The notes under the pieces: model-generated
What the model was told of the DNA's origin: nothing
Database searches by the model: none
What the model saw: only the letters and a program-made list of their open reading frames with translations
Assembly: GCF_902499335.1 (NCBI RefSeq)
Contig: NZ_CABVQK010000016.1
Coordinates: forward strand, 161,105-225,104
Reading direction: 5' to 3'
Length of the DNA: 64,000 nt
Source of the DNA: Burkholderia lata
GTDB taxonomy: Bacteria > Pseudomonadota > Gammaproteobacteria > Burkholderiales > Burkholderiaceae
Program-made: the position numbers and the translations under genes
In this document: positions 63,444 through 64,000 of the stretch, one piece after another
How positions within the stretch are numbered: position 1 is the first letter of the stretch
Layout: every line of letters begins with the position of its first letter

Positions 63444-63876
63444 CTATATCGCACACGTCATTCGTAAATGCGACATAGGGCGCGCGACGTCGTAAGACCG
63501 TGATCCTTGCATGTACGATCGTCTCATTCGGAAGCCGGATATTACGGCATGACATTGCCACGACGGCCTGGAGGCAGGCCATACCTTACGTCTGCATTCT
63601 CGGGAACCATGCAATTTGGCGCACAGCACCTAAATTTTTTGCGCTTCCGCGATGGTTGCATTGAGGTGGAATGAGATGGTATTTGCGACGTGTTCTGGTC
63701 GACCAAGTACGACACTGATGCGCCGTTGGTCGCTCAAGAACAATGGAGGCTGAGTCGGCGCATTCGACGCCCCGATTCCAACCAGATTGATGGGGCGCGC
63801 TGCGGAACGTGCCTGGAGATATGAGTGACGCGGAGCTGTGTTCGGCCTGCCGCCCATCCCCCGATCCCACGTACAT
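63444..63876 (-). pseudogene. Possible decayed coding remnant
   Basis: On the minus strand several frames in succession give protein-like stretches: 'RRISVVLGRPEHVANTIS' and 'FHLNATIAEAQKI' (63630-63857), then after a stop 'IRLPNETIVHARITVL' and 'APYVAFTNDVCDIDWG' further left. This suggests a broken gene with frameshifts. No family was recognised, and chance open frames remain possible. Confidence 0.25.
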
Positions 63877-63893
63877 TTCCGCCGCTGAAATGC

Positions 63894-63923
63894 AAAAACC
63901 CCCGCCTTTCGGGCGGGGGTTTC
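63894..63923 (-). terminator. Intrinsic terminator of the rRNA operon
   Basis: On the minus strand a perfect 8-bp GC stem (CCCCCGCC / GGCGGGGG) with loop CGAAA is followed by TTTTT. It lies 11 bases past the 5S rRNA 3' end. Confidence 0.88.
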
Positions 63924-63934
63924 TGGCTTAGGGA

Positions 63935-64000
63935 GCCTGACGATTACCTACTTTCACACGGGAATCCGCACTATCATCGGCGTAGAGTCGTTTCACGGTC
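63935..64000 (-). rRNA. rrf: 5S ribosomal RNA (3' part)
   Basis: The last 66 bases of the window, read on the minus strand, are the 3' half of a 5S rRNA gene: GTGAAACGACTCTACGCCGA and GTAGGTAATCGTCAGGC match the Burkholderia type. The rest of the 5S and the 23S and 16S genes must lie to the right. Confidence 0.92.

Noticed and set aside
1..64000. Search for CRISPR arrays, tRNA genes, insertion sequences, integrases and attachment sites
   Set aside because: No regularly spaced long repeats, no cloverleaf-type sequence and no transposase or recombinase was seen.

Overview
The window looks like a stretch of a secondary chromosome of a Burkholderia, most likely of the cepacia complex. The coding DNA is very GC-rich, there are many LysR/TetR/AraC regulators beside small catabolic operons, and the window ends in the 3' part of a Burkholderia-type 5S rRNA gene. 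No phage, insertion sequence, integrase, CRISPR array or tRNA was seen.

Layout. 1-7.3 kb: a polyamine-type ABC transporter (its binding protein cut by the left edge) runs directly into a polar-amino-acid ABC transporter, followed by a GcvA-like LysR regulator. 7.4-14.9 kb: a GH3 glycosidase lipoprotein, a divergent LysR/alpha-beta-hydrolase pair with AT-rich inverted repeats between them, and a quinone-oxidoreductase gene trailed by two LysR genes. 15.1-23.5 kb: valine/3-hydroxy-acid type catabolism (methylmalonate-semialdehyde dehydrogenase, MFS carrier, two 3-hydroxyisobutyrate-dehydrogenase-like proteins), an old-yellow-enzyme reductase divergent from an HxlR regulator, and the wreck of a LysR gene. 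23.8-31.7 kb: an accessory stretch with a TetR gene, a lipoprotein, an unknown cysteine-rich protein and then five consecutive secreted proteins of unknown role on the plus strand. 32.1-35.3 kb: a periplasmic methionine-sulfoxide repair set (msrB, DipZ-type CcdA-thioredoxin fusion, msrA). 35.5-36.7 kb: a Rieske oxygenase. 

36.7-48.5 kb is a compact pyrimidine unit, nearly all on the minus strand: cytidine deaminase, thymidine phosphorylase, NupC transporter, dihydropyrimidinase, NCS1 permease, PreA, PreT and a carbamoyl-amino-acid hydrolase, with a divergent RutR-like TetR gene. Together they would take nucleosides to free bases and bases through the reductive pathway to beta-alanine-type products. 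48.6-53.4 kb: thiolase, SDR dehydrogenase and acyl-CoA ligase with a divergent AraC regulator. 53.5-54.8 kb: an orphan SUKH (SMI1/KNR4) protein. 54.8-59.5 kb: NCS1-type permease, class III aminotransferase and aldehyde dehydrogenase, an amine/polyamine or beta-alanine degradation set. 59.9-63.1 kb: a small membrane protein, an NTF2-like protein, a GNAT acetyltransferase and a secreted beta-helix protein. The window ends with the terminator and the 3' end of an rRNA operon read leftwards.

The least explained part is the run of exported proteins at 26.5-31.7 kb. Its largest member carries an internal duplication, and the run is preceded by a 50-codon orphan coding tail and an AT-rich block.
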